Assembly (NCBI GenBank): GCA_033557465.1
Contig: CM066043.1
Location: 109,978,278-110,042,277 of the forward strand
Reading direction: 5' to 3'
Length of the DNA: 64,000 bases
Origin: Ichthyophis bannanicus
Taxonomy: Eukaryota > Chordata > Amphibia > Gymnophiona > Ichthyophiidae
The position numbers and the translations under genes are program-made. The notes under the pieces are model-generated. The model saw only the letters and a list, made by a program, of their open reading frames with translations. It was not told the DNA's origin and ran no database searches. Position 1 is the first letter of the stretch. Each line of letters opens with the position of its first letter. Shown one piece after another: positions 1 through 10,434 of this stretch.

Positions 1-454
1 ACTTTATAATGAAGACCACTAACCATTTTAGTAGCCATCCTCTGTACTGACTCCATCCTGTTTATATCCTGTTGAAGGTGCGGTCTCCAGAATTGCACAC
101 AATACTCCAAATGAGGTTGCACCAAAGACTTATACAGAGGCACTATCACCTCCTTTTTTCTGCTAGCCATTCCTCTCCTTATGCACCCAAGCATCCTTCT
201 AGCCTTTTCTACCTGTTTAGCTACTTTAAGATCATCAGACACAACCATACCGAGGTCCTGCTCTTCTTTAGTGGACAAAAGTACTTCACCCCTTATACTA
301 TATTGCTCCCTTGGACTGCTGCAGCCCAAATGCATGACCTTGCATTTTTTAACATTAAATCCCAGCTGCCAAATTCTAGACCATTCCTCAAGCTTAGCTA
401 GATCCCTCCTCATGTTAACTACACCTTCCTAAGTGTCATTTCTATTGCAGATTT
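1..454 (-). mobile_element. CR1-like LINE fragment, 3' part of the reverse transcriptase ORF
   Basis: Read on the minus strand, this segment encodes the region after the RT active site of a CR1-type non-LTR retrotransposon. The frame contains DLAKLEEWSRIWQLGFN, then KCKVMHLG, and later SLVQPHLEYCVQFW, a pattern typical of the CR1/L2 thumb and connection region. A frame break lies near 425-430. The fragment is continuous with 6230-6990: the sequence stops at 454 and resumes at 6230 in the middle of the catalytic YADDT region. The two are one LINE copy split by DIRS copy 1. The 3' end of this LINE lies beyond the window. It is intronic to the Mondo-family gene. Confidence 0.85.
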
Positions 455-643
455 AGAGTAGTTACTCACCTGTAACAGGTGTTCTCCAGGAGCAGCAGGA
501 ATCAGTCCTCACTTATGGGTGACGTTGGCGCCGACGGAGCCCTCGCGGAGCAATTTTCCCCAGCTTTCGAAGAAAGCCTTTGGGAATTGCAGCGCGCATG
601 CGCGGTCCCCTTCCCGCCCAAGAGTGCCATCTTGCTCAGTCTG
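455..643. repeat. Left inverted terminal repeat of DIRS copy 1
   Basis: This segment is complementary to 6067-6229, sharing the GGCGCCGACGGAGCCC-type core and the GCGCATGCGCGG block. The left arm is about 25 bases longer than the right. That extension carries the near-palindrome CACCTGTAACAGGTG and, on the coding (minus) strand, a perfect CAG|GTGAGT splice-donor motif at 464-472. The unequal arms are what the DIRS replication model predicts, because the ICR has to bridge both ends. Confidence 0.9.
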
Positions 644-726
644 ATGACATAGCGAAAAGACAGCAAAAAAGTTAGCAAAACCATATACTAAGAATGATTG
701 CAACTCCAAGGGGAGGAGGGAGGGTT

Positions 727-824
727 GTGAGGACTGATTCCTGCTGCTCCTGGAGAACACCTGTTACAGGTGAGTAACTACTCTTTCTACAGGACCAAGC
801 AGGAAGTCAGTCCTCACTTATGGG
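727..824. repeat. Internal complementary region of DIRS copy 1
   Basis: The first half (to about 784) is the reverse complement of the element's extreme left end. The second half is the reverse complement of its extreme right end. The two halves meet at about 782-786. This ICR is the hallmark of DIRS elements and templates joining of the cDNA ends into a circle. It lies just downstream of the recombinase gene, as in classical DIRS-1. Confidence 0.92.
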
Positions 825-960
825 ACTCCCAAGCTTAAGGCTACCGGAGACCTCAAGCCTAAAAGAGCTCCCTCAAGCTCAACAGTACAGAAGGAAGGAA
901 TCTTCTCTGAATACGAATCCGGCCGGTAGCCCAACACCAGGGCCGGAGGGTAGGAGTTGC

Positions 961-1968
961 TTAGACCTCAAAGAGATTGTGGAGGACTGCCTGTCCGAAA
1001 GCACTGTCCCTGCGGGACTCCCTCTCCAGGCAGTAATGAGCCGCAAAAGTCTGGCTGGAAGACCAAGGAGCGGCCCGGCAGATGTCTGCCAACGGAAAAG
1101 AGCAGAGGTGAGCTACTGACGCAGCCTTCGCCCTGACACGGTGAGCCGTGACTCAACTCTCTAAGGAGAGACTGGCTGCTCCATAAGCCCAGGCGATACA
1201 GTCAGCTACCCAGACGGACAGAGTACGCTTAGAGACGGGTACCCCCAACCAATTGGGGTCAAAAGAGACGAAAAGCTGGACAGCCTTTCGATGCTCACGC
1301 GTACAGTCAAGGTAGAAGGATAAGGCTCTTCTACAGTCCAGGGTATGCAGAACAGTTTCAGCTCGGCTGGTATGCGGCCTGGGAAAGAAGGTCGGAAGAA
1401 CCACCTCTTGATTGATGTGAAAAGAGGAGACCACCTTTGGAAGAAACTTAGGGTGAGTCCGGAGGACAACCCTATTCTTGTAGAACCTAGTGTATGGGGG
1501 CTCCGACACTAGGGCCTGTAGTTCACTGACGCGCCTAGCGGAGGTAAGGGCTACCAAGAAGAGAGTTTTCCAGGAAAGGAAACGAAGAGGACAGGTAGCC
1601 ATGGGTTCAAAAGGCGGACTGGTAAGCCTTTGCAGAACCACGTTGAGGTCCCAGTCGGGAGCTGGAGGGCGCAACGGAGACTTAAGCAGAAGGAGGCCTC
1701 TGAGAAAACGCGCCACCAAGGGGTGCGAGGAAAGAGGCCGGCCTTCCACCGGCGAATGATGTGCGGAGAGGGCACTGAGGTGAACTCTGACAGAGTTGGA
1801 TTTGAGGCCCAGATCGGAGAGGTGAAGCAAATATTGCAGTACCACCGATACTAAACAGGCAAAGGGGTCTTCAGAGCGCTGAGAGCACCAGACCGAGAAG
1901 CGACACCATTTAAGGGCGTAATATTTTCGGGTAGAAGGACGCCGAGACGCTAGGACGACGGCTTCCAC
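961..1968 (-). pseudogene. DIRS copy 1 tyrosine recombinase, interrupted
   Basis: The frame matches the recombinase of copy 2 from the N-terminal core-binding part (RRPSTRKYYALKW) through the first catalytic Arg (SARRVSEL). An in-frame TGA at 1153-1155 then cuts the protein before the HxxR and Tyr catalytic residues. The rest of the domain (ADICRAA, then HYCLERE) remains readable in the same frame down to TAA at 961-963. Copy 2 has CGA at the equivalent codon, so the stop is a CpG-to-TpG transition. No ATG is seen at the N terminus; the frame opens after a stop near 2080 and overlaps or abuts the end of pol. Its normal role would be to integrate the circular DIRS cDNA. Confidence 0.88.
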
Positions 1969-1997
1969 TTCCGGAGGTAGCAGAAGCGGAGCTAGGA

Positions 1998-3748
1998 CTA
2001 CCCTTTCAGCAGCCAGGCCATCAGGTGCAGAGCCCGGAGGGTGGGGTGCAGGAGAGTACCCTGATACTGGGTCAGGAGATCAGGCTGAAACCCCAGAGGA
2101 AGAGGGGTGTCCACCGCTAGCTGTAGAAGTAGAGGGAACCACGGTTGCCTCGGCCACCGGGGCGCTACCAGAATCACGGAGGCCCTGTCCTGGACCACTT
2201 TGAACAATGTCCGGGACACCAGTGGCGTGGGAGGGAAGGCATACAGTAGGCCCGTGGACCACGATATGAGGAAAGCATCCGGCGCTACTCTGAGAGGATG
2301 CAGGTGCCGTGAGCAGAACCTGGGAAGCTGCCGGTTCAGGGGACTGGCAAAGAGATCCACGGTGGGGGAGCCCCACTGGAGGAAAATCTGCTGGACCAAT
2401 GCGGGGTTCAGCCTCCATTCGTGCGGCTGCAGAATCCGGCTCAGTTTGTCCGCCAGGCCATTGTCCTGCCCGGGCAGGTAAACAGCCTTGAGGAGGATGT
2501 TGTGACCGACTGCCCAAGAGCACATTCTCCGAGCCTCCCGACATAGAAGGAGGGAGCCCATGCCCCCCTGTTTGTTCACGTAGAACATGGTAACCTGATT
2601 GTCCATCTGCACCAGCACAGACTGACAAGACGTGAGGTGAGAGAAGGCCCGCAGAGCTAGGCGGATCGCCCGCAGCTCCAGGAAGTTTATCTGCTGGGCG
2701 GCTTCCCAAGGTGTCCAAAGGCCTTGAGTGCATGTCCCTTGACAATGCACTCCCCATCCCAGGAGAGAGGCATCCGTCGTGAGCACCTGGGACGGTGGAG
2801 GAGACTGAAAGGTCATGCCGAGTACCAGATTGGGCAGGTGAAGCCACCATTGCAGAGAGGAGACCAGGCGGTCGGAAATCTGTATTAAGTCCATCAGCCT
2901 CCCTGTGGCCTGATGCCATTGAGTGCGAAGGCACCACTGAGCAGGTCTCATATGTAAACGGGCATTCGGAGTGACATGGACCGTGGAGGCCATATGACCG
3001 AGCAATTGCAGGAACCGTCTGGCCGAGACTGGTGACGTGCTGTGGAACCTGCCGGCCAGGGCTATGAGCCTTTTGGCCCATTCCAGAGGCAAGAAGGCCC
3101 GAGCCTGGAGAGTATCCAGCCGTGCTCCTATGAATTCGAGATCCTGAGAGGGGAGCAAAGTGGACTTTTCGAAGTTTATGACGAAGCCCAAGTGCTGAAG
3201 CAGAGCCACTGTGCGTTGAGTGGCCTGAGTGACCTCTAGGGAAGACTGTGCCCGGATGAGCCAGTCGTCCAGGTAGGGGAAGACGAAGAGGCCTTGAAGC
3301 CTCAGGAAGGATGCCACCACTGCTAGGCATTTCGTGAACACCCTGGGAGCGGAGGATAGACCAAAGGGCAGTACGCGGTACTGATAATGATTTCCTGCCA
3401 CCACAAATCGTAGATATTGCCGGTGGTCCGGATGAATTAGGATGTGGGTATAAGCATCCTTTAGATCCAAGGAGCATAGCCAATCTCCCTGCTGGAGGTA
3501 GGGCAGTAGGATTCCAAGGGTAAGCATCTTGAACTTTTCCTGCTGCAGGAACTTGTTGAGGTTGCGTAAGTCCAGAATGGGTCTGAGGCCTCCTGTTCTC
3601 TTTGGAACCAGGAAGTACCTAGAGTAAAACCCGTGACCCCACAGGTGTTGGGGCACTGGCTCCACAGCCTGTTCGTGAAGCAGACATTGCAGCTCCTGAA
3701 GGAGTAAGTCCCTGTGTAGGGGGGGTCTTGGAGGCTCCCCTGGAAAGA
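1998..3748 (-). pseudogene. DIRS copy 1 RT / RNase H / methylase-like polyprotein
   Basis: A long open stretch encodes the DIRS reverse transcriptase: GGLRPILDLRNLNKF, then SLDLKDAYTHI, then the catalytic FPYLDDWL. RNase H follows, with the acidic residues in LTTDASLLGWG, FLELRAIRLA and QMDNQV. After it comes the conserved VDLFASP...AFPPTPL region often described in DIRS as a Dam-like methylase domain. The stop is at 1998-2000. The domain core is uninterrupted, but upstream the frame is broken at the ten-G run 3750-3759, so the gag-pol join seen in copy 2 is lost here. Confidence 0.88.
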
Positions 3749-5826
3749 AGGGGGGGGGGCACCTGGTGAAAATGCAAGAGGTAGCCCTTTTGAACCACCT
3801 GCAGCACCCAGGAATCGGAGGTTATGGCAGACCACCGGTGGGCAAAGTGGGTCAGCCGGCCTCCTGTGATGAGCGAAGGCCCCTGAGGGGGAGAGGCTAT
3901 GCTGGCATAGTCAAAAACCCCCACCCTGCTGGGCCGGGGCCTGCGCAGTGGGCTTGGGAGCCTTCTGCCTACGGGATCCGTTACCCTGCCCCTTAGGCTG
4001 CTGTCCCTGATGGGGGGCTGCTGAGGTCTGATATTGTGGGTGGTGTTGTTTATAAGCAAACACCTTCCTCGGGTAAAAAGGCTTTTTCCCCGAGCCCTTC
4101 CTCTTCTGTGAAGGGGCAGAGGTCTTTCTGAATAGGCGAGTCCTGGTGAGAGTCTCGGACTCGAGTTCCGCCGCCTTTTCAGCCATGGGCTTGCCAAAGA
4201 GGTTTTCACCTCTGCAAGGGACATCGACCAACTTGTCTTGCACCCATGGCTCGAGGTCGGATGACTGAAGCCAAGCCTGACGGCGAGCCCCGATGCCGGC
4301 TCCGGCTACTCAAGCCGATGCTTCGAAGCCATCGTAGGCTGCTCGAGAAATGAACTTCGAACACTCTCGAATCCCTGTGGACAAGGCCTGGAACCGCTGC
4401 AATGGTTCCTCGGAGAGACCAGCAGAGAACCCGGCAATTTCTTTTGCCAGGTCTCGAAGATACATGCCCATATATAGCTGGTATGTCTGGACTCGACAAG
4501 CAAGCATAGAGCCCTGGAAGCACTTTCTACCAAGGGCATCCAAGTTCCGGGCCTCCTTACCCGGAGGCACAGAGGAGTGCCTCTTTTGACTCTTAAGTCG
4601 ATGCATTGCCGATTCCACCACCATGGAATGGTGTGGCAGCTGTGCCTTCTGGAACCCGGGGCTCTTGCGGACTCGATACATGGAATCGACCCGCTTGCTC
4701 AGCACCGGCATTGAGACCGGGCTCTCCCACATGCGGAAAAGTAGCCGCTCCAGCATCGGGGGAACCGGTACAGTAAAGGCCTCCTTCGGGGGAGAGTCGT
4801 ATTGGAGGGCCTCGAGCTCTTCGGCTCGAGGCTCCTCCTCCGGATCCGCGGGGAAGGCCAAAGCCTTGGCCATATCCCTCACGAAATCGGAGAACCGGGT
4901 ATCTTCCGGGGGGGACCGCCTCCGAGGCTCCGACTCGGGCGAGTCGGAGGGGACGCACCGAGACTGAAAAGAACCGGGTGACTCGTCCTCCTCCGTGTCC
5001 CAGCCCGACTCCTCCGAGGAGGAATCGAGCGGCTCCGTGCGGGCGAGAGCCGGGGATCTCCGCCCCGACGCCGAGGCCGGCGTCGAGGACCTCGGTCCCG
5101 AATGGGAGGCCGAGGGAGACCTTGGCCGAGGATCGACTCGAGCTCGTATGGACTCGAGGATCGACTCGGCCTCCGGGGTCGACTTGGGCGTCGACGTCCC
5201 GGTGGTCGGGGCAGATGCACTGGCGAGGCCGGTGATCAATGCCCGCTGCTGGTCCATGAAGGCAGCGATACTGCGCTCCAAGGTCGTCAATCTGAGGCCA
5301 AACTCAGAAGACCCAGCAGCCCCCGACTCGGGCCCCACGTCGGCTCTCCCGGAGGAGAGTCCAGGAGGACTACAGTACTCACGTGTCCAGGCGACTCCAC
5401 TTCGAGACGAGGAAGCTTCAAAGGCCTCTCCGCCTCCGAGGACCCGGGGCGGCTGACGGGGCTATGCGACCTGGCCCTCGAGGGACCAGGAGCGTCCTCC
5501 GACGCCACCCTCGCGGGCTTCTTCTTCCGACGGTGTTCCCGGCCGGGGGACCCCCGCTCAGAGGAACTCCGACGGTGCTCGGAGCCGGAGCCACGAGAGG
5601 TCGAGGCCTCTGACGAGGTCCGGGCCCGACCGGACACGGGGTCAGAGAAGATTCGTTCCTTTTGTGACTGCTGACTCCTCAACGCCTTCGAGGACATTTT
5701 GTTGCATGGACCGCAACTCATTGAGTCATGTTCGGGTCCGAGGCAACGGAGGCAGCAGTCATGCGTGTCGGTAAGAGACATAAGTTTGACACAACGATCA
5801 CACTTTTTAAACCCACTGGCAGCCAT
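3749..5826 (-). pseudogene. DIRS copy 1 gag-like ORF, broken
   Basis: The ATG at 5824-5826 begins MAASGFKKCDRC, the start of an N-terminal Cys/His-rich segment (CxxC, then HDCCLRC, then CGPC) that looks zinc-binding. A Ser/Arg-rich linker and the alpha-helical gag core (LERLLFRMWESP, then HHSMVVESAMHRLK) follow, then a basic C-terminal tail. Disruptions are a frameshift near 5340, TGA at 4310-4312 (copy 2 has CGA) and a one-base insertion near 3985. The role, by family, is particle formation and RNA binding; this is inferred only from position and composition. Confidence 0.82.
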
Positions 5827-6066
5827 CGGGGGAAAAAGGGCCCCTGCAAGGTCGAAAGACCGTGCTGCCAGGGAAGAAGGAAAAAGTGTCGGGAACGCCA
5901 GTTGGGAGAAAATAGAAAAAAATATAAGTGAACAGACCCGATAGGGAATATCGAGGCCGGGCGGGGAAGAGGACACACGAACCGAGAAAAAAATAACAAA
6001 ATAAAAGAAATCAACTTTTTCAGCGGCGATAACAAACTACGTCTGTAGGGCTCCGTGAAAAAAAGG

Positions 6067-6229
6067 AGACTGAGCAAGATGGCACTCTTGGGCGGGAAGG
6101 GGACCGCGCATGCGCGCTGCAATTCCCAAAGGCTTTCTTCGAAAGCTGGGAAAAATTGCTCCGCGAGGGCTCCGTCGGCGCCGACGTCACCCATAAGTGA
6201 GGACTGACTTCCTGCTTGGTCCTGGAGAA
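6067..6229. repeat. Right inverted terminal repeat of DIRS copy 1
   Basis: Complementary to the left arm, starting internally at the GACTGAGCAAGATGGCAC block. It ends in GGTCCTGGAGAAT directly against the interrupted LINE. It precedes gag on the coding strand, so it corresponds to the 5' end and presumably contains the promoter. No TATA box was identified. Confidence 0.88.
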
Positions 6230-6990
6230 TGGTATCATCCGCATAGAGGCAACCCTTACCTGACAGCCCTTCCGCTATATCACTAACAAAGATGTTAAAA
6301 AGAATCGGACCAAGGACAGATCCCTGGGGCACACCACTGGTAACTTCCTTCTCCTCAGAATGAGCTCCATTTACCTGTACTCTTTATCGCCTTCCACTCA
6401 ACCAATTTCTAACCCAAGCAGTAACTTTAGGGTCCATCCCTTGGGTGCTTGGTTTGTTTATAAGTCGCCTGTGAGAAACAGTGTCAAAGGCTTTACTGAA
6501 ATCTAAACACGCCACATCTAGGGCTCTCCCTCGGTCCAACTCCCTGTTCACCCAGTCAAAGAAATAAATCAGATTTGTCTGACAAGACCTCCCTCTGGTG
6601 AATCCATGCTGCCTCGGATCTTGTAATCCACTGGACTCCAGAAACCTCTCTATTTTCTCTTTCAGCAGCATTTCCAATAATTTAATCACCACCGAAGTTA
6701 AACTAACCGGCCTGTAGTTTTCAACCACATCCTTACTTCCGCTTTTGTGTAAAGGGACCACATGAGCCTCTCTCCAGTCCTTTGGCACCACTCCCGACTC
6801 CAACGAGGAATTGAAAAGGTCATTCAGAGGAGTTGCTAGAATGTCCCCAAGTTCCCTCAGTATTTTAGGGCATATCCCATCCGGTCCCATCGCTTTGTCT
6901 ACTTTAAGTTTAGCTAGTTTCTCACGAACAGAGTCTTCTGAAAATTCTTCAAGATGCCCCTCGCTGCTGTTCCTGTTTGTGGGTGTTTTC
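6230..6990 (-). mobile_element. CR1-like LINE fragment, reverse transcriptase fingers and palm
   Basis: The minus strand encodes GPDGICPKILRELGD, VVPLHKSGSKDVVENYRPVS, LDFSKAFDTVSHRRL and VPQGSVLGPILFNIFVSDI. These are the canonical motifs of a CR1/Jockey-superfamily RT. The frame runs up to YADDT at about 6232, where DIRS copy 1 begins; the remainder of the ORF is at 1-454. A frameshift lies near 6385 between the palm segments. Upstream endonuclease sequence is missing, so the copy is 5' truncated near 6990. Confidence 0.88.
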
Positions 6991-7060
6991 TGAGGACCCG
7001 AAACGTGCGCGTCGTGCAGCGACTTTACTCTTCAGATTATTTACATCTTGGATACTACTG
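6985..7060 (+). other. Possible Penelope-like hammerhead remnant
   Basis: The stretch CTGAGGACCCGAAACG is followed by TGCGCGTC. This resembles the CTGATGA...GAAAC core with a very short stem III and a UC cleavage dinucleotide, as seen in hammerhead motifs of Penelope-like elements. The fifth core base is changed and stem II is almost absent, so a functional ribozyme is unlikely. The assignment is tentative. Confidence 0.3.
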
Positions 7061-8829
7061 ATTTAAGCTAAGTGTTTTCTATTTTATGGGTTTGAACCAA
7101 ATACTTGATTAAAATGGACATGACCAGCTTTCGAGATTGAGAAAACCTCTCTTCTCCTGATGGCATGCCCGACACAGTTTACTTAAAACATTTTGAGATT
7201 GATGCACAGTTGGTGATTTTTCTTTTTCTTATTACTCATACATCACCATTGGGAACACTTGTAACTATTGTAGTCCACCTTATTACTAACCTGCTCTGTG
7301 AGGTTCTACTAACCAATTGGTCCTGCCTCATCCTGAACTGGTAAACCCTGGGTGCAGGCAATCCTGTCTTTACCAAAAGGGAGGCAAACCACATCCCACT
7401 GCAGTTCCTACAAAAGGAAGCTGCCACTGAGGGTTGCCACTATATCCCACAGACTGCATAGCAAACACTACTACCTAGCAAGATTCGGCAGCTTGCAATA
7501 CTCCCCCCTCACCCACTCCCATGTTTGCCGATACTCAGCAAATCTCACAGGGATCAGCTTTCACTACAGGAAAAGAGAGAGGGATTTCTTTTGTACTGAA
7601 CACAAACCTCCCTGGGCTCTAAGAGAAACTAATCCAGTGGCGAGTTCCCAAGTTCTCTACTGTTGTCTTCAGTTCTCTTCAACCACATATCAAGCCCGCC
7701 AGTGGTAAAAGGCTCCAGGAGAGAGGGAGAGAGAGAGAGAGAAACTGGACTGCGCACCGGGGAGTCACTCATAGGCCAGTCTGTCCCCAGTGCAGGAAAT
7801 CGGGTGGCCAACCACTACAAGGGAGCTGCACTAGCAGAACTGGCACCTGCTCTTTACACAGAATCAGAACAGGAAAAGAAGCAACACTGGCAAACAGCTG
7901 CAGGGGAACCATACTTGCAAAGCTGGCATCTGCCCTCTTCCCAATAATTCTTTGACAGACCAACACAAAAATTCCAAAAAACACAGGCACCTAAAGCGCA
8001 CAGACCTTCAGTCCCCCCCCTGTCACCGCTGAGGAAGAGGACTCCAAGAAACCTCCAGCGAGCCCGGCCTAGGTCAAGTGCTGCTGGTTACCAGGGGAGC
8101 TCAAAGAACCTCTTGTAAGAAAATATCCTCTTCATCTCTTGCTTTGTTTTTATTTTTAAAAGAAGTACCTTTCAAACTAATCCTCCTCCTTGGCCAGAGA
8201 CAGAGAAAATAGTGTGGCCCTAGGACCTCCAGTATCTGGTATGCATTATGTGACACCTGCTCATCCTCCAGCTGATGATGTAGGCCAATCTCATCGCTGA
8301 AGGACTGATCTGGAAAGGACGATGTGGAATAGACAATTCTTTCACGGGTACCTCTCTTGGCTCTGTTGGGAAATACATATTTTGAAATTCTATGCCATTT
8401 GAAAGAAATGGGATTCCTGCTCTAGCAACTGATTGTGATCTGCGGCACAGGCTAGCTGTTTCCTAATTTTTTTGGAGCACTATTAAACTGAGTCAGGCAT
8501 AAGAGCATCAGTGTGAGGGAGAGGGACTTTCAGCTGTATAACTGTCTCTGTGGCTGCCATCAACATGGATTAGTTGCATTTGCCCTGCTTTCCCAGAGAG
8601 AAAATAGTTGCCATTGAGTCACCCATTTTGCTGAAAAAGAAAAATTATGCAGTAGATATTTTCAGACATACAGGCAACACCATGCAGAAGACTTATTGTT
8701 TATGGAATGACTGACTGCAGAGTATCTTACAACCCTGTTGCTGCTATTCTCTGCCTGCTCTCTCATATGCCTTTCTACCTTCCAGTCTTGATCTTAGCTT
8801 TGGTTAAGACCATAGTAGGCCAGTCTCAC
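7060..8829. other. Intron 3 sequence without recognised genes
   Basis: No transposon protein or known exon was recognised here. It contains a short GA microsatellite at about 7716-7743. Reading the minus strand from about 8385 to 8110, there is a roughly 85-codon open frame (including FPDQSFSDEIGLHHQLEDE) preceded by a fair splice acceptor (TTTCCCAACAG). It has no start codon, no family I recognise, and does not match the expected next Mondo exon, so it is not called as a gene. The Mondo exon expected after 8830 was not found and presumably lies left of the window. Confidence 0.5.
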
Positions 8830-8912
8830 CTCCGGCTTGCGGTGATAATCCACATCATTTGCCTCTAATGGAGTGACAAAATTACACACAGGATTCTTCC
8901 GCCTCTCTACAT
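8830..8912 (-). CDS. MLXIP: Mondo-family transcription factor, exon 3
   Basis: An 83-bp exon on the minus strand that completes a Tyr codon split with exon 2, then reads VERRKNPVCNFVTPLEAND and VDYHRKPE. The acceptor is TTTTCCCATAG and the donor is GAG|GTGAGA, leaving phase 0. This is the C-terminal part of Mondo conserved region III (the 14-3-3-binding helix region) and the approach to region IV of MondoA/ChREBP proteins. Those proteins are glucose-responsive bHLH-Zip factors that partner MLX. HRKPE and ERRKNPVC resemble MLXIPL slightly more than MLXIP, while exon 1 favours MLXIP; the paralogue is not settled. The following exon is outside the window. Confidence 0.9.
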
Positions 8913-9309
8913 CTATGGGAAAAGGAAAGACAGAGTTAACCACAGCTTATCACATTAAAGAAAAAGATACAAATTTATCTATCCTATTAGACTAAGCAAA
9001 ACATTAAATAGTGTAAAAACACGTCCCTGCCAGCAGCCTCTCTACTGCCACCTCAAGCTTAGAATATATTCTTTTACTCTAAGGACAAGCAAGATACCAA
9101 GCCTTCACAAATGGGCAAGATCACCAGACAGACCCTATATGGAAAAAAAGTCTCTCCAGCCAGAAATCTTTTAGAAAGTCTTCAAAAGAAACTCAAACAC
9201 ATGTGCCAGTTCCTGCCTTGCATCATCACATGGGTCCTCCTGAGTCTTTGCTTTTCCATGGCACCAGTAAGCTGTGCCACTTTGCCCTTTGCGGTTCTCT
9301 TCCTAATTT

Positions 9310-10136
9310 GAAATACTCATCACATTTTCTTATACATGGATTTCTTCTCCTGCTCCTTTAGTATTCCTATAATATCTTTGGAGAATAAAACCAAAGATAT
9401 TATAATGCCTCTGTATCGCTCCATGGTGCGACCGCACCTTGAATATTGTATGCAATTCGGGTTGCCATACCTTAAAAAGGATATAGCAGAACTGGAAAAG
9501 GTAAAGCGAAGAGTGACCAAAATGGTAAAGGAGATGAAAAGATATTGAATTGTGTAACTCCTTGTTTATTGTAAACCGCGCTGATGCTGAATAGTGCGGT
9601 ATATAAGAGACTATAAATAAAATAAAATAAATAAATCCCTATGAGGAAAGGCTTAAAAGGTTAGTGCTCTTCAACTTGGAAAAGAGACAGCTAAGGGAGA
9701 TATGATAAAGATCTAAAAAATAATGGAGTAGAGCAGGTAAACGTAAATTGGTTGTTTACTCCTTCAAAAAGTAGAAAGACTAGGGGACACATAATGAAGC
9801 TACAATGTAGCACATTTAAGACTAAATTGGAGAAAATATTTTTTTCACTTACTGCAAACAGACTAAGGAATTCATTACCAGAGGATATAGTAAAAGCTGT
9901 TAGCATAGCTGAGTTTAAAAGAGGTTTGGACAAGTTCCTGAAGGAAAAGTCCATAAACCATTATTAAAGTGGACCAGGGAAATCCACTGCTTACCCCTGG
10001 GACAAGCAGCATGGATTCTATATATCTTTTGGGAACCTGACAGGTACTTGTGATCTAGAATGGCCACTGTTGGAAACAGAATACTGGGCTTGAAGGACCC
10101 TTGGTCAGACTCAGTATGACATATCTTATGTTCTTT
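9310..10136 (+). mobile_element. CR1-like LINE 3' end, with a short tail insertion
   Basis: The plus strand encodes the CR1 C-terminal block MVRPHLEYCMQFGLPYLKKD (to about 9545). It resumes after about 9637 with LRNSLPEDIVKAVSIAEFKR and a 3'UTR ending GGCATATCTTATGTTCTT-like near 10136. Between them, 9545-9636 is a foreign 3'-tail sequence (TTGTAAACCGCGCTGATGC, then TAAA repeats) matching the tails of the SINE and L2 elements elsewhere in the window. The ORF is fragmentary and dead. Confidence 0.85.
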
Positions 10137-10434
10137 TTTTGGACGTTTTCAACTTTAATTTCTCTTGTGTTTGCACCCTCTGCCAACCTAACCTTTTCTT
10201 TGAGTTGGGAAACCTGCCTGGGATATAGTATTCGAAATAAGTTGACAAACATAGAGAAACCATTTAACTAATGTCCTCTGAAACAATGAGACACAAGAAC
10301 TTAATGCAAACTCATACCTTTAGTTGAACAATATTCGCTCATTAGCTCATACTGTGTTGCCTTATATTAATGCAATAGAGCCATTGTCCTTTTACAGTGT
10401 CCTCCAGCTTATTCTGTTCTCTTTGTGTGCTTAA

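Larger units (their letters stand above)
455..6229 (-). mobile_element. DIRS retrotransposon copy 1 (family A), full length, decayed
   Basis: A complete DIRS-type tyrosine-recombinase retrotransposon of about 5.78 kb with coding on the minus strand. From the right it has an inverted terminal repeat, gag, RT/RNase H, a methylase-like region, a tyrosine recombinase, the internal complementary region (ICR), and the left terminal repeat. It lies inside a CR1-like LINE without an evident target duplication, as expected for recombinase-mediated integration of a circular cDNA. It is inactive: gag and pol carry frameshifts near 5340, 3985 and 3750, and TGA stops occur at 4310-4312 (gag) and 1153-1155 (recombinase). 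It is clearly the same family as copy 2 at 28058-33836 and more decayed. Confidence 0.95.

Noticed and set aside
1206..2500. Long plus-strand ORFs opposite DIRS copy 1 and similar ORFs opposite copy 2 (31207-33419)
   Set aside because: They are antisense shadows of GC-rich gag-pol coding; none shows a domain of its own.
8160..8385. Next Mondo exon (conserved region IV)
   Set aside because: The frame lacks the expected region IV pattern of basic and aromatic residues; the true exon is probably outside the window.
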